DNA of 64,000 nucleotides from an uncultured Nesterenkonia sp. (GCA_947494195.1 CANLUC010000004.1:310188-374187); one strand, 5' to 3'; positions 41,717 to 50,651 are shown, counted from the stretch's first letter. Numbers and translations: made by a program. Notes: generated by a model not told the origin, from the sequence alone.

Positions 41717-42666
41717 CCTCCGATGCAGTCTCGGGTCAGCAACGACGGGCCGAGCTGCCCTTCGGCGCCCGGCTCGGTGCTGCCATGCAGGCCCGCGGCC
41801 GGCTCTGTGTGGGACTCGATCCACACCCGGAGATCCTGAGCGAGTGGGGGCTGACTCAGGACGCGGCGGGGCTGCGCGAATTCTGTGCCCGGGTGCTGGC
41901 GGCCTGCGCGGACCGGGTCGGGGTGATCAAGCCGCAGGTCGCGTTCTTCGAGCGCTTCGGAGTGGCTGGTCTGCAGGTGCTCAGCGAGGTCCAGGCGCAG
42001 GCCAGGGAGTCGGGGCTGCTGGTGATCGCTGATGCCAAGCGCGGCGACATCGGCTCCACCATGGCGGGCTATGCGGACGCCTGGCTGAACCCCGCAGGCG
42101 ATTTCGCGGCGGACGCGCTGACCGTGAGTCCCTATCTCGGCTTCGGTTCGCTGCAGCCGGCGCTGGACGCGGCGCAGGAGCACCGGGCAGGGCTCTTCGT
42201 GCTGGCGCTGACCTCCAATCCCGAGGGGCGCGAGGTGCAGCTGGCCACCGACGCGCAAGGCGTCACCGTCGCCGGGCGCATCGCCGCCGCCGCGGCGGCG
42301 GCCAATGTCTCAGCTGCGGCGGCGGCCAATGTCTCAGCTGCGGCTGTCTCAGTCACGGAGGCCTACGGAACCCCCGGCCGCCCTGCCGGTGCCGCGGAGG
42401 ATCTGGGCAGCATCGGCCTGGTGGTCGGGGCGACGACGGCGGGGCTCGCCGGCGCTCATGGTATCGACTTGAGCGTCGGATCAATGCCGCTGCTGGCGCC
42501 CGGCTACGGCGCTCAAGGGGCCTCCGCTGAGGATCTGCGCCGCGGTTTCGGTACCTGCTATTCACGCCAGGTCTTGGTCAATTCCTCGAGAGGAATACTT
42601 GCCGCCGGACCGCGCCCAGAATCGCTGACCAGGGCCATTGACCAGGCGCTCGAAGATCTGGGCTGA
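41713..42666 (+). CDS. pyrF: Orotidine 5'-phosphate decarboxylase (mycobacterial type)
   Basis: Last step of UMP synthesis. The catalytic motif [20 protein letters not shown] lies near residues 102-121, and the phosphate loop region is GLVVGATT near residue 236. At 317 residues it is slightly longer than usual because of a low-complexity Ala-Asn-Val-Ser insertion (near 194-214) encoded by a 24-bp tandem repeat. The insertion lies between conserved segments and leaves the active-site motifs intact. It is the last gene of the pyr operon. Confidence 0.95.
   Translation: MTSDAVSGQQRRAELPFGARLGAAMQARGRLCVGLDPHPEILSEWGLTQDAAGLREFCARVLAACADRVGVIKPQVAFFERFGVAGLQVLSEVQAQARESGLLVIADAKRGDIGSTMAGYADAWLNPAGDFAADALTVSPYLGFGSLQPALDAAQEHRAGLFVLALTSNPEGREVQLATDAQGVTVAGRIAAAAAAANVSAAAAANVSAAAVSVTEAYGTPGRPAGAAEDLGSIGLVVGATTAGLAGAHGIDLSVGSMPLLAPGYGAQGASAEDLRRGFGTCYSRQVLVNSSRGILAAGPRPESLTRAIDQALEDLG
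42292..42339 (+). repeat. 24-bp tandem repeat inside pyrF
   Basis: Two perfect in-frame copies of a 24-bp unit (GCGGCGGCG then GCCAATGTCTCAGCT), followed by a degenerate partial third copy. It encodes AAAANVSA-type repeats. Confidence 0.95.
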
Positions 42667-42688
42667 AGAACTCCCCGGGCGTTCTCTA

Positions 42689-42717
42689 TTGATGTTCGTT
42701 CTGCCAGGGGCTAGATT
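42689..42717 (+). promoter_or_regulatory. Promoter of mihF-gmk-rpoZ
   Basis: -35 TTGATG (42689-42694), a 17-bp spacer and -10 TAGATT (42712-42717), the best sigma-70-type promoter seen in the window. Transcription would start near 42724, leaving a leader of about 64 nt. Confidence 0.65.
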
Positions 42718-42787
42718 CTGCACCATATAAGCCTGGGGCAGTCCGCAGCACTTGATGCGGGCGTCCACGTACTTTGGGAGACTCACC

Positions 42788-43108
42788 GTGGCACTGCGCG
42801 AACTGACCAAAGAAGAGCGGGACACTGCACGCCGCAAGGCCCTGGCCGCCCGAGTCGAACGAGCGGAGCTCAAACAGGAGTTCGGCAGCGGCGCCATCAC
42901 TTTCGACGAGGTGCTCAAGCGCGCAGGCGGTTCCGAGGCGGTCGCCCGGCTCAAGACCCTGGAGCTGCTGGAGTCCCTTCCCGGAGTCGGACGCGTCACC
43001 GCGACCAAGGTGCTCGAGGACCTCGGAATCTCGGTGAACCGTCGCCTGGGCGGACTCGGGGTGAAGCAGAGGCGTGCATTGAAGGAGTATCTGGCAGAAT
43101 TAGGGTGA
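42788..43108 (+). CDS. mihF: Integration host factor, actinobacterial type (mIHF)
   Basis: Nucleoid-associated DNA-binding protein unrelated to E. coli IHF; it bends DNA through a helix-two-turns-helix fold. The 106 residues contain the H2TH signature LLESLPGVGRVTATKVLEDLGI (near 59-80) and a basic end (GLGVKQRRALKEYL). GTG 42788 has GGGAG upstream; the ORF-track start 42752 lacks support. Its stop overlaps the gmk GTG (GTGA). mihF-gmk-rpoZ is a conserved actinobacterial order. Confidence 0.94.
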   Translation: MALRELTKEERDTARRKALAARVERAELKQEFGSGAITFDEVLKRAGGSEAVARLKTLELLESLPGVGRVTATKVLEDLGISVNRRLGGLGVKQRRALKEYLAELG

Positions 43109-43740
43109 CCGAACCAGCCCTAGGAGCAAGTGCATTGTCAGCAGTCCCCGGCAGTCCCGCCGTCACCGTTCTCGCCGGCCCGACTTCTGTCGGGAAATCG
43201 ACGCTGAGCCGATTCATCCGCACGCACTATCCCGAGGTCCATTTCTCGGTCTCCGCCACCACACGCCCTCCGCGTCCCAATGAGGTGGACGGTGTCGATT
43301 ATCACTTCATCGATGCTGAGCGTTTCGATGAGCTCGTCGAGCATGGAGACTTCCTGGAATGGGCGACGGTCCACGGCAAGCATCGCTACGGCACGCTGCG
43401 CACCACCGTGGACGCGGCACTGGCCGCCGGCAAGCTCGTCCTGTTGGAGATCGATCTCCAGGGCGCACGCCAGGTCCGCCAGACGATGCCGGAGGCGCAG
43501 TTCGTCTTCCTGGCGCCGCCGTCTTGGGAGGATCTGGTCTCCCGACTCGTCGGTCGAGGCACCGAATCCCAGGAGGAACAGCAGCGCAGGCTGGAAACAG
43601 CTAAGATAGAACTTGCTGCAGAGCAGGAATTCGATGTCTCGATCATCAACGACGAGCTCGACCGTGCCGCAGCCGAACTCGTAGCCCGCATGGGCTTCAC
43701 CCATGCATCACCCCAATCTGAAGGACGACTCCCGAAGTGA
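43105..43740 (+). CDS. gmk: Guanylate kinase
   Basis: GMP to GDP, supplying GTP/dGTP. The P-loop is GPTSVGKST near residues 27-35, a variant of the commoner GPSGVGKGT. The GMP-binding block [21 protein letters not shown] lies near residue 49, and LLEIDLQGA near residue 113. It is 211 residues, coupled by GTGA to both mihF and rpoZ. Confidence 0.95.
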   Translation: MTEPALGASALSAVPGSPAVTVLAGPTSVGKSTLSRFIRTHYPEVHFSVSATTRPPRPNEVDGVDYHFIDAERFDELVEHGDFLEWATVHGKHRYGTLRTTVDAALAAGKLVLLEIDLQGARQVRQTMPEAQFVFLAPPSWEDLVSRLVGRGTESQEEQQRRLETAKIELAAEQEFDVSIINDELDRAAAELVARMGFTHASPQSEGRLPK

Positions 43741-44000
43741 CTGAGCAGCAAGAAGGCATCATCTACCCGTCGATCGACTCCCTCCTGGAGAAGAGCGATT
43801 CCAAGTACGCCCTGGTCCTCTTCGCCGCGAAGCGTGCGCGCCAGATCAACGCGTACTATGCCCAGCTGCATGAGGGTCTCTTCGAATACGTGGGGCCGCT
43901 GGTGGACACCAAGCTCAATGAGAAGTCGATGTCCATCTCCCTGCGCGAGATCAACGAGAACCTCCTGGTCAACCATCCCGCAGTGAACCCCGCCTCCTGA
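43737..44000 (+). CDS. rpoZ: RNA polymerase omega subunit
   Basis: Small RNAP subunit assisting beta' assembly. It is 87 residues, with the characteristic [20 protein letters not shown] near residues 21-40. The GTG overlaps the gmk stop. A perfect 16-bp GC palindrome at 44027-44042 downstream may terminate the unit. Confidence 0.95.
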   Translation: MTEQQEGIIYPSIDSLLEKSDSKYALVLFAAKRARQINAYYAQLHEGLFEYVGPLVDTKLNEKSMSISLREINENLLVNHPAVNPAS

Positions 44001-44026
44001 TCTGGAGCACCTCAGCATCGGCTCGC

Positions 44027-44042
44027 CGCCGCGATCGCGGCG
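44027..44042 (+). terminator. Possible terminator after rpoZ
   Basis: CGCCGCGATCGCGGCG is a perfect palindrome that can form a 6-bp GC stem around a GATC loop. There is no U-tract. Confidence 0.35.
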
Positions 44043-44056
44043 CAGTCCTGGCGAGG

Positions 44057-44062
44057 TAATCT
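44057..44062 (+). promoter_or_regulatory. -10 box (TAATCT) of coaBC, leaderless type
   Basis: TANNNT hexamer with a 6-nt gap to ATG 44069. Confidence 0.55.
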
Positions 44063-44068
44063 GAACCC

Positions 44069-45385
44069 ATGCGCATCGTTCTGGGAGTCAGCGCCGGCAT
44101 CGCCGCTTATAAGGCTGTGCTGCTGCTTCGTCTGCTGAGGGAAGACGGCCACCAGGTCGACGTCATCCCCACTCCCGCCTCCGAGCAGTTCATCGGCCGG
44201 GCCACCTGGGAGGCCCTCAGCGGTCGAGAAGTCACCACGTCGGTGTTCTCCGGGATCGACCAGGTCCGCCACGTCCGCCTCGGGCAGGAGGCGGACCTGA
44301 TCGTCGTCGTGCCCGCCACGGCTGATCTGCTGGCGCGCACTCGCGCTGGCATGGCCGATGATCTTCTGACCACCACGTTGCTGGCCACCGAGGCACCAGT
44401 GCTTCTGGTGCCCGCGATGCACACCGAGATGTGGGGCAACGCGGCCACGGAGGAGAACGTGCAGACCCTGCGGTCTCGCGGGATCGAGGTCATGGAGCCC
44501 GCCGTCGGTCGTCTCACCGGCAAGGACACCGGGCCGGGCCGGCTCCCGGAGCCCGAGGACATCTACGCCCGGGTCAACGAGCTGCTCGCGATCGCCCAGG
44601 GCCCCACCTACGCCTATGCACCTGTGGCAGGCACCTTCTACGCACCCGACCCCGAGGCCCAGCCTGCACTGCTGGGACGCAAGGTCGTCGTGACCGCGGG
44701 GGGCACCCGCGAGCCGCTGGATCCCGTGCGCTATCTGGGCAACCGATCCTCGGGCAAACAGGGCCTGGCTCTCGCCGAGACCGCCGCCGCAGCGGGCGCG
44801 CAGGTGCACCTGATCGCCGGCATCATGGACCTCCCGGCGCCGAACCTGCCGCATATCGCGGTGGAACACATCGAGACCGCCGCACAGCTCCAGGCCGCCG
44901 TCGAGCGCGAGGCCGCGGACGCAGATGTCCTGCTGATGGCAGCCGCCGTCGCTGACTTTCGACCCGCCGCCTACGCAGCCCAGAAGATCAAGAAGAGCGA
45001 CGACGGCGAGAACCCCGTGATCACGCTCGAACGCAATCCCGACATCCTCGCCGAAACCGTGGCCCGGCGCGCCTCCTCCGGGGCCGGCCCCGGGGTCATC
45101 GTCGGCTTTGCCGCGGAGACCGGCAGCGCGGATTCGGCGCCGTTGGAGCTTGCACAGGCGAAACTGCTGCGCAAGGGCTGTGACCTGCTGGTGCTGAACG
45201 AGGTGGGGGAGAACCTGGTCTTCGGCCGCGACGAGACCGAGATCCACATCCTCACCTCACCAGCCCGCGCCGCCCGGGCCGAGGAAGACTCCGCCGAGAA
45301 TGCCTCAGATGTGCTCACGGTCCGCGGAACCAAGCACGAGGCTGCTGCGGCCATCGTCGAGCGGGTCGCCGCTTACGTCGTGTGA
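44069..45385 (+). CDS. coaBC: Bifunctional phosphopantothenoylcysteine decarboxylase / phosphopantothenate-cysteine ligase
   Basis: Two steps of coenzyme A synthesis. The N-terminal FMN flavoprotein (CoaC) domain, about residues 1-185, opens ILGVSAGIAAYKAVLLLR and carries PAMHTEMW, where many homologues have Asn instead of His. The C-terminal CoaB domain begins near GRKVVVTAGGTREPLDPVRYL (about 205), and AAVADFRP is near residue 292. It is 438 residues. The TAATCT box 6 nt before ATG supports the start. Confidence 0.95.
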   Translation: MRIVLGVSAGIAAYKAVLLLRLLREDGHQVDVIPTPASEQFIGRATWEALSGREVTTSVFSGIDQVRHVRLGQEADLIVVVPATADLLARTRAGMADDLLTTTLLATEAPVLLVPAMHTEMWGNAATEENVQTLRSRGIEVMEPAVGRLTGKDTGPGRLPEPEDIYARVNELLAIAQGPTYAYAPVAGTFYAPDPEAQPALLGRKVVVTAGGTREPLDPVRYLGNRSSGKQGLALAETAAAAGAQVHLIAGIMDLPAPNLPHIAVEHIETAAQLQAAVEREAADADVLLMAAAVADFRPAAYAAQKIKKSDDGENPVITLERNPDILAETVARRASSGAGPGVIVGFAAETGSADSAPLELAQAKLLRKGCDLLVLNEVGENLVFGRDETEIHILTSPARAARAEEDSAENASDVLTVRGTKHEAAAAIVERVAAYVV

Positions 45386-45416
45386 AGCGCGCGTCCGTCG
45401 CCGCAAACTGCTCACG

Positions 45417-45422
45417 TAGGAT
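45417..45422 (+). promoter_or_regulatory. -10 box (TAGGAT) of metK, leaderless type
   Basis: TAGGAT with a 6-nt gap to GTG 45429. The absence of a 5' UTR leaves no room for a SAM riboswitch. Confidence 0.55.
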
Positions 45423-45428
45423 GACCGA

Positions 45429-46646
45429 GTGACGAATTCCAGCGCCCCAGCAGCGGCCTCCTCTCTGCGCCTGTTCAGCTCCGAATCGGTGACCATCGGG
45501 CACCCGGACAAGATCTGTGACCAGATCTCCGATGCCATCCTCGACGCCCTCCTCGCCGAGGACGCGAACTCCCGGGTGGCAGTGGAGACGCTGACCACCA
45601 CGGGGCTGGTCCACGTCGCGGGTGAGGTCACCACCTCGGGCTACGTGGAGATCCCGCAGATCGTGCGCAACACGCTGCTCGACATCGGGTACGACTCCTC
45701 GGCCAACGGCTTCGACGGAGCCCGCTGCGGCGTCTCGATCTCCATCGGCCAGCAGTCCCCAGAGATCTTCGCCGGGGTGTTCAACTCCATGGAGGCCCGG
45801 GGAGGCGCCGATGACCGTCGCGACGCTCAGGGCGCGGGGGACCAGGGCATCATGTTCGGCTACGCCACCAATGAGACCCCCACCTATATGCCCAGCGCTA
45901 TCTCGCTGGCGCACCAGCTCTCCGCCCAGCTGACCCAGGTCCGGCAGAGCGGAGAGCTCGCCTACCTGCGACCGGACGGCAAGACCCAGGTCACCATTGG
46001 CTACGACGGCGACCGGCCGGTCAGCCTGGACACCGTGGTGGTCTCCACGCAGCACACCTCGGACATCTCCCAGGAGCAGCTGCGCGGGGACATCAGCGAT
46101 CAGGTCATCGCCCCGGTGCTGGAACACACCGACCTGGACCTCGGGACCCTCTCCGAGATCATCAACCCCTCCGGGCCCTTCGTCGTCGGAGGACCCGTGG
46201 GTGACGCCGGACTGACCGGGCGCAAGATCATCGTGGACACCTACGGCGGGTTCTCGCGCCACGGCGGCGGCGCCTTCTCCGGCAAGGATCCCTCCAAGGT
46301 GGACCGCTCCGCCGCCTACGCGATGCGCTGGGTGGCCAAGAACGTGGTGGCCGCGGGGCTCGCAGACCGTGCGGAGATCCAGATCGCCTACGCGATCGGC
46401 CGTGCCCGGCCGGTGGGCATCTACGTGGAGACCTTCGGCACCGAAAAGGTCGATCCCGTGCAGATCTCCGCGGCCATCGACGCGGTGTTCGACCTGCGCC
46501 CGCTGGGCATCATCGAAGATCTCGACCTGCTGCGCCCGATCTACCGGGAGACCTCCAAGAACGGCCACTTCGGCCGCGATGGCGATAACTTCCCCTGGGA
46601 GCGACTCGACCGGGTTGAGGCGCTGAAGTCCTTCTTCAACGCCTGA
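45429..46646 (+). CDS. metK: S-adenosylmethionine synthetase
   Basis: Makes SAM from methionine and ATP. Signatures: [19 protein letters not shown] near residue 20, [15 protein letters not shown] near 137, and [18 protein letters not shown] near 279. It is 405 residues. Position between coaBC and priA is conserved in Actinobacteria, although here a TVP38-family gene on the other strand intervenes. Confidence 0.97.
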   Translation: MTNSSAPAAASSLRLFSSESVTIGHPDKICDQISDAILDALLAEDANSRVAVETLTTTGLVHVAGEVTTSGYVEIPQIVRNTLLDIGYDSSANGFDGARCGVSISIGQQSPEIFAGVFNSMEARGGADDRRDAQGAGDQGIMFGYATNETPTYMPSAISLAHQLSAQLTQVRQSGELAYLRPDGKTQVTIGYDGDRPVSLDTVVVSTQHTSDISQEQLRGDISDQVIAPVLEHTDLDLGTLSEIINPSGPFVVGGPVGDAGLTGRKIIVDTYGGFSRHGGGAFSGKDPSKVDRSAAYAMRWVAKNVVAAGLADRAEIQIAYAIGRARPVGIYVETFGTEKVDPVQISAAIDAVFDLRPLGIIEDLDLLRPIYRETSKNGHFGRDGDNFPWERLDRVEALKSFFNA

Positions 46647-46650
46647 GACT

Positions 46651-46713
46651 GGCGTTGGCGCCGAGGTCTGACGCTGGAGTCTGACACCGGCGTTCGGCGC
46701 TGAGGTCCGACGC
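46651..46713. repeat. Imperfect direct repeats after metK
   Basis: GGCGTTGGCGCCGAGGTCTG (46651-46670, continuing ACGC) recurs as GGCGTTCGGCGCTGAGGTCC (46689-46708, continuing GACGC). They fill the gap between the convergent metK and TVP38-family genes. Confidence 0.6.
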
Positions 46714-46745
46714 CTGGCGCCATCCTTGGGTTCCGCGGCGGAGCT

Positions 46746-47423
46746 TCAAGCGCCGGGCAGCGGGCGGGCCGTCCCGCGCCAGCTGCGATAGGCCCAGATC
46801 GTCATGCCGAGCACCACAATCCAGGCCACAGCGACCACAGCGCCGTGCATCACCGACGGTTCAGCGATGAATGCACCCAGGGCGACCAGGGAGACCTGAC
46901 CGGGCACGGTGGCGATCACGCTGGCCACGACGAAGTCGCGCTGGGTCACGCCGAAGGCGCCACCTCCGTAGTTCACCGGCCAATAGGGCACCCCGGGTGT
47001 CAGTCGCAGGGCGAAGACCGCCTCGAAGCCCGCATCCTGCAGACGGGTCTCCACGGTCTCTGCGTGGGACCCCAGGAGTCTGCGCACCGCCTGGGTCCCC
47101 AGCGATCGTGCCATGTGATAGGCGGCCCAACAGCCGATCAGCACGCCGATCACGGAGAGCAGACTTCCCTCAAGGACGCCGAAGATGAATCCGCCGCTGA
47201 TCGCCATGATCGTCACCGGAATGGGCGTCATCGCGACCACAGCATAGAGCAGGACGAAAACGATCCAGCCGGCCCAGCCGTAGGCCTCGATACGGCTCTG
47301 CAGCGTGTCCACTGAGGGCAGGCGCAGGTTGAACGCCGCGTAGACCATCACCAGCAGCACGGCGACCAGCAGGGCATTGCGCAGGAACGATCCCCAGGCC
47401 GGTCGGAGGGACTTCTCACTCAT
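46746..47423 (-). CDS. TVP38/TMEM64 (DedA-like) membrane protein
   Basis: Integral membrane protein of the VTT/SNARE-associated family, 225 residues, with five to six hydrophobic segments. The family block GFIFGVLEGSLLSVIGVLIGCWAAYHMAR lies near residue 75, and LRLTPGVPYWPVNYGGGAFGV near residue 130. Related DedA proteins are implicated in lipid scrambling and membrane-potential homeostasis; its role here is unknown. ATG 47423 has TAGAGT 7 nt upstream on the minus strand; the longer ORF-track start at 47489 is not supported. Confidence 0.85.
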   Translation of the reverse strand: MSEKSLRPAWGSFLRNALLVAVLLVMVYAAFNLRLPSVDTLQSRIEAYGWAGWIVFVLLYAVVAMTPIPVTIMAISGGFIFGVLEGSLLSVIGVLIGCWAAYHMARSLGTQAVRRLLGSHAETVETRLQDAGFEAVFALRLTPGVPYWPVNYGGGAFGVTQRDFVVASVIATVPGQVSLVALGAFIAEPSVMHGAVVAVAWIVVLGMTIWAYRSWRGTARPLPGA

Positions 47424-47430
47424 CTGAGCA

Positions 47431-47436
47431 ACTCTA
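47431..47436 (-). promoter_or_regulatory. -10 box (TAGAGT) of the TVP38-family gene
   Basis: Minus-strand TANNNT hexamer with a 7-nt gap to ATG 47423. Confidence 0.45.
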
Positions 47437-47511
47437 CGCACCGGTGGTGCGAGTGGTTGCCGCACCGAGGAGCGGGGTGCCTGGTGCACGCTGGGTGTCC
47501 GTGGCGCGAGA

Positions 47512-47517
47512 TACGAT
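47512..47517 (+). promoter_or_regulatory. -10 box (TACGAT) of priA
   Basis: TACGAT about 40 nt before GTG 47557, leaving a short leader that contains AAGGAGG, one of the strongest Shine-Dalgarno sequences in the window. Confidence 0.45.
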
Positions 47518-47556
47518 TCCAGGGCAGTGGAAATCCCTGCAAGGAGGTGAGTCGAC

Positions 47557-49575
47557 GTGGCGCAGGAGCAGAGCTCCCAGGTGCAGAGGCACTCGACTCA
47601 GCCTGCCCTGCTGGACTCGCTGGCCCCGGCGCCTGCGCCCGCCCTTCCGGCCGGCGCCACCGATGATCTTCCGGTGGCGGAGGTGCTGTTGGAGTCCGCG
47701 GTCCCCCACCTCGACCGGCCCTTCGACTACGTGGTGCCCATCGATCTCGCGGACAAGATCGTGCCCGGCTGCCGGGTCAAGCTCAGGTTCTCCGGCCGGG
47801 AGATGACCGGCTATGTGATTCGTCGCAAACAGGAACCAGCCACCACCTCACGCCTCTCGCTGATCACCAAGCTGGTCACCGCCCTGCCGGTGCTGGCCGA
47901 GGACATCCTTGACCTCGCACAGCAGGTGGCCGAGCGCGGAGCGGGCGTCACCGCCGATGTGCTGCGTGCCGCGATCCCGCCCCGTGCGGCACGCGTGGAG
48001 AAGGACTATGCGGGACTGACCGCACCCCGCCCGGTGCTCGAGAGCGAGAATCCCGGCCCGCGCAACGCGGCGCTGGCGCTGAAGTCCTATGGCGAACAGT
48101 CCTGGACCCAACAGATCCTGCAGCGCGTGCGCGCCTGCCTGGAGGGCGATGGGGACGCCGTCGTCGTCGTTCCGGATCAGCGCGATGTGGACTCCCTCAT
48201 GGAGGTGCTCAGCGCAGAGCTGGGCAGCGGCGTGGCCGTGCAGCTCACTGCGGAGATGGGGCCCTCCTCGCGCTACAGATCCTTCTTGCAGCTGCGCTTC
48301 GGGCAGGCGAAGGTGGTGGTCGGCACCCGCTCGGCGATCTTCGCCCCGGTGGCGCGGCTGCGTCTGCTGGTGATCTTCGAGGACGCCGAGTCCACCCATG
48401 CCGAGCCGCGAGCCCCGTATCACCACGTTCGGGAGGTCGCGCTGCTGCGCACCGTGCAGACCGGCGCGGAACTCGTCATGCTCTCCACCTCGCGCAGCCT
48501 GGAGGTGCAGCGGCTGGTGGAGCGCGGGTGGCTCACCGAGACTGCGCCGGCGCGCGAGGAGCGTCGTGCGGCGGCCCCGCGGATGATCGCCACCGCCGAC
48601 TCCTACCAGCAGGAGCGCGAGCCCGCCTTCCGGCAGGCCCGTCTGCCCGCGGCGGCATATAAGGCCGCGCGGGAGGGACTCGAGCACGGCCCGGTGCTCG
48701 TGCAGGTCGCGCGCAGCGGGTTCATCCCCGCCGTGCTGTGTGAGTGCTGCCGTGCCCGCCAGCAGTGTCCCCAGTGTCACGGGCCGCTGAGCCTGCCCGC
48801 CCACCACGGCCAGTCCCACACGCTGAAGTGCCGCTGGTGCGGATTGCATCATCGCAACCATCGGTGCGCCGAGTGCGGCTCGACGACGTTTCGCGCCGGA
48901 ACCCGAGGCGCAGACCGCACCGCCCAGGAGCTCGGCCGCGCCTTCCCCAACACGCCGGTGGTCTCCTCGACCTCGGATCACCCCATCGATCAGGTGGGCG
49001 AGGAACCGGCACTGGTGGTCTCCACCCCCGGGGTGGAGCCGGTCGCGCGGACCGGTTATGCCGCGGCGCTGCTGCTGGACGGGGACACCCAGCTCAGCCG
49101 CGAAGGGCTCGACGTGCCGCGCCAGGTGCTCGCACGCTGGTTCCGCGCATCCACGCTGGTGCGCAGACACCAGGACGACGGCGGCACTGTGGTCATCACG
49201 GCCGATGCGGAGGAGCTGACCTCGGCTCTGATTCGCTGGGATCCGGTCGCCTACGCGCGACGCGAGCTCTACAACCGGCTGGAGCTGGGGCTGCCGCCGG
49301 CCCAGCGCATGCTCAGTCTCACCGGGGACCCCGCCGAGGCGGAGGCCTTCCTCGCCCAGGTGCAGCTTCCGCAAGGCCGGAGCTGGATCGGTCCTTCGGC
49401 GCTCGAGGACGGACGCCACCGCTACCTGCTGTTCTTCGGGTACGCCGAGGCGAGCTCGGTGGTCACCGAGATCCGACGTATCCGGCGCACGCACAGCGCG
49501 GCCCCGCCGGGTGCGGCGCGGTCAGGTCGGGGACTGCGGATCGCCATGGACGACGTGCTCAGCCTGCAGGTCTAA
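47557..49575 (+). CDS. priA: Primosomal protein PriA, helicase motifs degenerate
   Basis: Replication-restart protein that recognises stalled forks. The N-terminal DNA-binding domain opens VLLESAVPHLDRPFDYVVP. The zinc-binding cysteines are present (CECCRARQQCPQC, then CRWCG and CAEC near residues 390-450). The helicase Walker A (normally GVTGSGKTEVY) is missing, and the DEEH box reads FEDAEST, while VVGTRSAIFAPV is retained. It is 672 residues. Actinobacterial PriA is known to be degenerate in this way, so it likely acts as a structural loader. GTG 47557 follows AAGGAGG. Confidence 0.93.
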   Translation: MAQEQSSQVQRHSTQPALLDSLAPAPAPALPAGATDDLPVAEVLLESAVPHLDRPFDYVVPIDLADKIVPGCRVKLRFSGREMTGYVIRRKQEPATTSRLSLITKLVTALPVLAEDILDLAQQVAERGAGVTADVLRAAIPPRAARVEKDYAGLTAPRPVLESENPGPRNAALALKSYGEQSWTQQILQRVRACLEGDGDAVVVVPDQRDVDSLMEVLSAELGSGVAVQLTAEMGPSSRYRSFLQLRFGQAKVVVGTRSAIFAPVARLRLLVIFEDAESTHAEPRAPYHHVREVALLRTVQTGAELVMLSTSRSLEVQRLVERGWLTETAPAREERRAAAPRMIATADSYQQEREPAFRQARLPAAAYKAAREGLEHGPVLVQVARSGFIPAVLCECCRARQQCPQCHGPLSLPAHHGQSHTLKCRWCGLHHRNHRCAECGSTTFRAGTRGADRTAQELGRAFPNTPVVSSTSDHPIDQVGEEPALVVSTPGVEPVARTGYAAALLLDGDTQLSREGLDVPRQVLARWFRASTLVRRHQDDGGTVVITADAEELTSALIRWDPVAYARRELYNRLELGLPPAQRMLSLTGDPAEAEAFLAQVQLPQGRSWIGPSALEDGRHRYLLFFGYAEASSVVTEIRRIRRTHSAAPPGAARSGRGLRIAMDDVLSLQV

Positions 49576-49613
49576 CCCAGCCTGAAGGTCTCGCTCAGCC
49601 TGCAGTTCTAGCC
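49558..49613 (+). repeat. Three imperfect copies around the priA stop
   Basis: CTCAGCCTGCAGGTCTAACC (including the priA TAA), then CAGCCTGAAGGTCT, then CTCAGCCTGCAGTTCTAGCC. The third copy covers the stop codon of the convergent hydrolase gene. Confidence 0.8.
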
Positions 49614-50618
49614 CAGGCGTCGGTTCTCATCCCGGACGACGAGCTGATCGAGGTCGAGCAGGAACCGACGCAGCGCACGGGCGGCCGGAGCAGGCTTCTC
49701 GTAGTGGAGCAGATGGCCGGTGCCGCGCAGCACCTGAAGCTCGCCGTGTGGAAGCGCGCGGCGCAGACTGCGCTGCCCGGCAGGTGTGCTCAGCTGGTCC
49801 TGGGATCCCGGGGCCAGCAGCACCGGAAGCTGCAGGTCGGCAGCAAATTCAGTCACCGTATGGCGGCTCGATGCCCAGTAGGCCTGCAGCAGCGTGCGCG
49901 GATCGGCATAGCTGCTGAAGTATCGCCGGTGCTGATCGCGGATATAGCCGATCAGCCCCGGATCGCGGGACACAATCATGGACGCGTTCGTGACCGCCAG
50001 CGCGAGGGGGGAGCGAAGGATCAGCTGCGCTGCCCGGGCGGGGAGCGCGCGGGCCAGACGGTAATAGGCATCGACCCCAGCGGCACCCGGCAGCAGACGA
50101 CCGGTGAAGATGTCGTTGCTGATCGGCGCGAAGAGCCCCAGTCCCGCCCATCGCTGCGGCTTTCCGCCGCGGGCGCGATGCGCCGCGTGGGCGGCGACGA
50201 TGATCGATCCGAAGGAGTGGCCCACCACGACGTCCTGGGGCCCCAGGCTGAGCTGATCGGCGAGTGCGTCCACGAAAGCTGCGTAGGCGTCGAGGTCATG
50301 TTCGCCGGGGTCGCCCTGATCGCGCGTCAGTGGAGCGGTCTCGCCGAACCCGGGAAGGTCCGGCACGAAGATCTCATACTCGGGCAGCGCATCGCCGATC
50401 AGCGCCATGCCGTGATGGTCTCCGCGGAACCCGTGGATGAACAGCAGCCGCGGAGCCGCGGCCCGCGTCTGCGACTCGGCCCGGGGCGCGGGGGAGTAGT
50501 GCCAGACCGCAGCCGAGGTGCTCAGCCGGGCGCCGTCGTCGTCGACCGAGGCGAAGCTCAGCGGAATCTGGCGGCGGGTTCCTGTTCGAGCCGGATGCTC
50601 GGTCCACGGGCGGATCAC
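49608..50618 (-). CDS. Alpha/beta hydrolase
   Basis: Predicted soluble serine hydrolase, 336 residues, substrate unknown. An oxyanion motif LLFIHGFRGDHHGMALI lies near residue 59. The nucleophile elbow is VVGHSFGSIIVAAH near residue 138, with Ser as likely nucleophile, and a late GTGHLLHYEKPAPAA box supplies the catalytic His. GTG 50618 has TAGGCT exactly 6 nt upstream on the minus strand. It is divergent from leuS. It has no close resemblance to the hydrolase at 7.3-8.4 kb beyond the fold. Confidence 0.82.
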   Translation of the reverse strand: MIRPWTEHPARTGTRRQIPLSFASVDDDGARLSTSAAVWHYSPAPRAESQTRAAAPRLLFIHGFRGDHHGMALIGDALPEYEIFVPDLPGFGETAPLTRDQGDPGEHDLDAYAAFVDALADQLSLGPQDVVVGHSFGSIIVAAHAAHRARGGKPQRWAGLGLFAPISNDIFTGRLLPGAAGVDAYYRLARALPARAAQLILRSPLALAVTNASMIVSRDPGLIGYIRDQHRRYFSSYADPRTLLQAYWASSRHTVTEFAADLQLPVLLAPGSQDQLSTPAGQRSLRRALPHGELQVLRGTGHLLHYEKPAPAARALRRFLLDLDQLVVRDENRRLG

Positions 50619-50624
50619 TGCGTC

Positions 50625-50630
50625 AGCCTA
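50625..50630 (-). promoter_or_regulatory. -10 box (TAGGCT) of the hydrolase gene, leaderless type
   Basis: Minus-strand TANNNT hexamer with a 6-nt gap to GTG 50618, back to back with the leuS promoter. Confidence 0.5.
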
Positions 50631-50645
50631 CCTTTCGAACTCCAT

Positions 50646-50651
50646 TAGACT
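50646..50651 (+). promoter_or_regulatory. -10 box (TAGACT) of leuS
   Basis: TAGACT 46 nt before GTG 50697, giving a leader of about 39 nt. The leader does not contain an obvious T-box. Confidence 0.45.

Noticed and set aside
45386-45428. SAM riboswitch before metK
   Set aside because: The gap is only 43 nt and a TAGGAT box lies 6 nt before GTG, leaving no 5' UTR.
47848-49494. 548-residue minus-strand ORF opposite priA
   Set aside because: Shadow ORF with His/Arg/Gly-rich composition and no recognisable motif.
48744-50648. 634-residue plus-strand ORF spanning the end of priA and the hydrolase
   Set aside because: It is out of frame with priA and antisense to the hydrolase; no domain.
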